Shown here piece after piece: positions 62,405 through 64,000 of a stretch of 64,000 nt of DNA (position 1 is its first letter; every line of letters begins with the position of its first letter). Origin of the DNA: Niabella pedocola (GTDB lineage Bacteria > Bacteroidota > Bacteroidia > Chitinophagales > Chitinophagaceae). A program made the position numbers and the translations under genes. Under the pieces are notes generated by a model, which saw only the letters and a list, made by a program, of their open reading frames with translations, was not told the origin of the DNA and ran no database searches. Where the stretch lies: NCBI RefSeq assembly GCF_021044425.1, contig NZ_JAJNEC010000006.1:62001-126000 (forward strand), read 5' to 3'.

Positions 62405-64000
62405 TTAATTGCTTTTTATTACGGTAACTACTTTTGAGTAGGTTGCCTTGCCGTTCTGGTCTACCTGCTTAATTCTTACAAACCATTGATCCGTGCCGGT
62501 GCGTATCGCATCGTGATACTTGTTGCAGGATGCGATCGCTACGGCAAGGGCTACCATGAGCAAAAATAAGATCCGCTTATTGCGCGACCGGTTTTGCGCC
62601 CCCAACCCTAAAAATCCTAGAAACAGCGGCAGGCTTATCAGCGCCGTCATATCGGTGGCGGCAATAGTAGCTTCATAGCTTTGTGTTACGGAGGCGTTGC
62701 CATTTTTTGAACGGATGGTTTTGATGGTTGTAAAATGCTGTCCGTCTTTTGAAGCCTGTATTTCAAAATGGCTGTTGTTGGTTTCGCGGAGGCTTTGCCA
62801 GTTTACCACCAGTCCTGCTTCTTTTAAATGCGCTGCTATTGGGCCAAAGGCAACCGGCAACGCGATATTGGGCACGGTTTCACCATAAAACCGGAACTCT
62901 TCCAGTCCCACGCTATTGCCGCTTCCGCCGGCCGTGGAGCCATACCAGTACATTCTTAAGGTAACGGGCTGTGTTACACTGCTAAGCGCAGACAGATCAT
63001 ACTTGCTGATGGTTGATACACCCGCCGCATTGTTAACGGTGATGGGTGCCGAAATGTCGGAGCCAAAGCCATCCATACTGGAACGTAGTACAAAAGTGTT
63101 GGGCGCTGTTGTGGTGCCGCGCCGCCAGGAAAAAACAACAGAGTCGAAATGAAGGGTATAGCCTGTAACCGGGCTTAATTTAAACTCGTAATACTCGGCG
63201 GGGTCCATCAGCGTGGGATTGCCGGTTGTTCCGGTATTGAATGCATTAACCAGGTACCGGCCACCCGGGCCGGGCGCTAAGGGCGTGCCTGAAGATCCCG
63301 AAGCGGTTAAGGAGGCTCTTGAGAAATCAGAAGACGGGCTTCCTTCCACATTGTCGCCGGCTCCGGGCACAGGGGAGCTGCTGTTAAAATACACGATGTT
63401 TTGCGATGGGGTGTATTGTATATTGGGGTCTATATAAATGGTATTGCCGGTACTGCTGTAAGCCGCGGGGTCGGTAATATTGGCGGCTTTCGTATAAGGG
63501 CCGTCTAAATAGGCAGGGTTGGCATCCGGTATGCTGTTTCCCCAGATAAGGCCCCGGCGGCCCGTTGCGGGCGATGGATTGAGTTCAATGATGCGTATAT
63601 CATCGTGGTAAACAATACGGGTGATATCCGGGGGAACCACATATACCCCCCATTTAATATACCCGATGTTGCTTCCGCTGCCCGGAAAGGTGATGTAATC
63701 TGTTTTTTCATCTGCCAGCAGATAATCGGGCTGGCCGGGCAGTTTCATATAAGTTCTTATGTAACCCGTGGCATCCAGCGACCATTTCACATCGATTCTG
63801 AACTGTATCCACTGGTTTACATAAGGACGCAGATCGCTCAGTATATCTTTGGTGCTAACACCGCTGGCCGCATCATTGTAACGAAGCCGGATCACATTCC
63901 GCTGTGTACGTACCTGCAGCGGTACTTCCTGTCCGTTCGATACCTTGAGCTGGAAAAAATTGGTTTCATTGATCGGATCACCCGTATTCCAGGGAGTCCA
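62405..64000 (-). CDS. Heparin-lyase-I-type (PF14099-like) polysaccharide lyase, 5' end outside window
   Basis: The frame is open from the right edge and gives 531 visible residues. The N-terminal visible part (FFQLKVSNGQEVPLQV, VIRLRYND, DLRPYVNQWIQFRIDVKW, TYMKLPGQPDYLLADEK) is the jelly-roll pattern of the heparin lyase I/glucuronan lyase group. A second beta-sandwich (about residues 200-375) follows, then a T9SS-linked C-terminal domain (NSHFEIQASKDGQHF... and WFVRIKQVDQNGKATYSK). Between the halves of that domain sits a double hydrophobic segment of about 45 residues (LISLPLFLGFLGLG, an Arg/Lys/Asn-rich turn, then ILFLLMVALAVAIASC), encoded near 62515-62650, which is odd for a secreted protein. 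Confidence 0.75.
   Translation of the reverse strand, partial: WTPWNTGDPINETNFFQLKVSNGQEVPLQVRTQRNVIRLRYNDAASGVSTKDILSDLRPYVNQWIQFRIDVKWSLDATGYIRTYMKLPGQPDYLLADEKTDYITFPGSGSNIGYIKWGVYVVPPDITRIVYHDDIRIIELNPSPATGRRGLIWGNSIPDANPAYLDGPYTKAANITDPAAYSSTGNTIYIDPNIQYTPSQNIVYFNSSSPVPGAGDNVEGSPSSDFSRASLTASGSSGTPLAPGPGGRYLVNAFNTGTTGNPTLMDPAEYYEFKLSPVTGYTLHFDSVVFSWRRGTTTAPNTFVLRSSMDGFGSDISAPITVNNAAGVSTISKYDLSALSSVTQPVTLRMYWYGSTAGGSGNSVGLEEFRFYGETVPNIALPVAFGPIAAHLKEAGLVVNWQSLRETNNSHFEIQASKDGQHFTTIKTIRSKNGNASVTQSYEATIAATDMTALISLPLFLGFLGLGAQNRSRNKRILFLLMVALAVAIASCNKYHDAIRTGTDQWFVRIKQVDQNGKATYSKVVTVIKSN

Noticed and set aside
1..64000. tRNA or rRNA genes
   Set aside because: I looked in the gene-free stretches for a T-arm pattern (GTTCGAATC-like) and cloverleaf arms and found none that I could support; a covariance-model scan would settle it.

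Overview
The window looks like a chromosomal segment from a Bacteroidota bacterium, probably a member of the Chitinophagaceae; the genus is not determined. The evidence is two SusC/SusD pairs, carboxypeptidase-regulatory-domain TonB receptors, six-bladed beta-propeller partners of receptors, a C-terminal domain of the type linked to type IX secretion, and promoters that fit the Bacteroidota form TTTG-N19/20-TAnnTTTG. No IS element, prophage, CRISPR array, rRNA or tRNA was recognised.

Layout. (1) 1-8441, minus strand: two tandem modules, each a secreted six-bladed beta-propeller followed by an outer-membrane beta-barrel receptor; the second receptor runs off the left edge. (2) 8734-25844, minus strand: an assimilatory sulfur locus. 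It has a TonB receptor, two TSUP (TauE/SafE) transporters fused to siroheme-synthase-type N-domains, serine acetyltransferase, sulfite reductase CysI and CysJ, uroporphyrinogen-III methyltransferase, CysN, CysD, an APS-type CysH, a 1-Cys peroxiredoxin and an Rrf2 regulator. Five copies of the palindrome CTAC-N7-GTAG (one with a single change) lie upstream of genes in this locus, and two of them cover the -33 box of near-perfect promoters. (3) 26034-36747: mostly housekeeping and stress genes: a CDF metal transporter, an LptF/LptG-type permease, Ffh, a Fic protein with a striking palindrome array at its promoter, a GNAT acetyltransferase, two pirins and a Yip1-type membrane protein. (4) 37095-42544, minus strand: a GH16-like hydrolase and a TolC/HlyD/ABC-permease export operon without an ATPase gene. 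(5) 43591-56894, plus strand: a polysaccharide utilisation operon with two SusC/SusD pairs and two GH99/GH71-like enzymes. (6) 57021-60013: an MhqD-like esterase, an MhqO-like ring-cleaving dioxygenase and a divergent pirin, a likely quinone or electrophile detoxification set, with REP-like repeats between them. (7) 60353-64000, minus strand: a PL12-like heparinase II/III family lyase and a partial heparin-lyase-I-type protein that carries an unusual transmembrane hairpin inside its C-terminal domain.

How the genes fit together. In the sulfur locus CysD and CysN make APS, CysH reduces it directly to sulfite (no APS kinase is present), CysJ and CysI reduce sulfite to sulfide, CobA and the complete fused N-domain can supply siroheme, and the acetyltransferase makes O-acetylserine. 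The nearby Rrf2 protein is the obvious candidate to read the palindromes, which would also place the TonB receptor and the peroxiredoxin under sulfur control. In the carbohydrate part, the SusC/SusD operon should import oligosaccharides released by surface enzymes, while the two lyases point to a uronic-acid polymer as another substrate.
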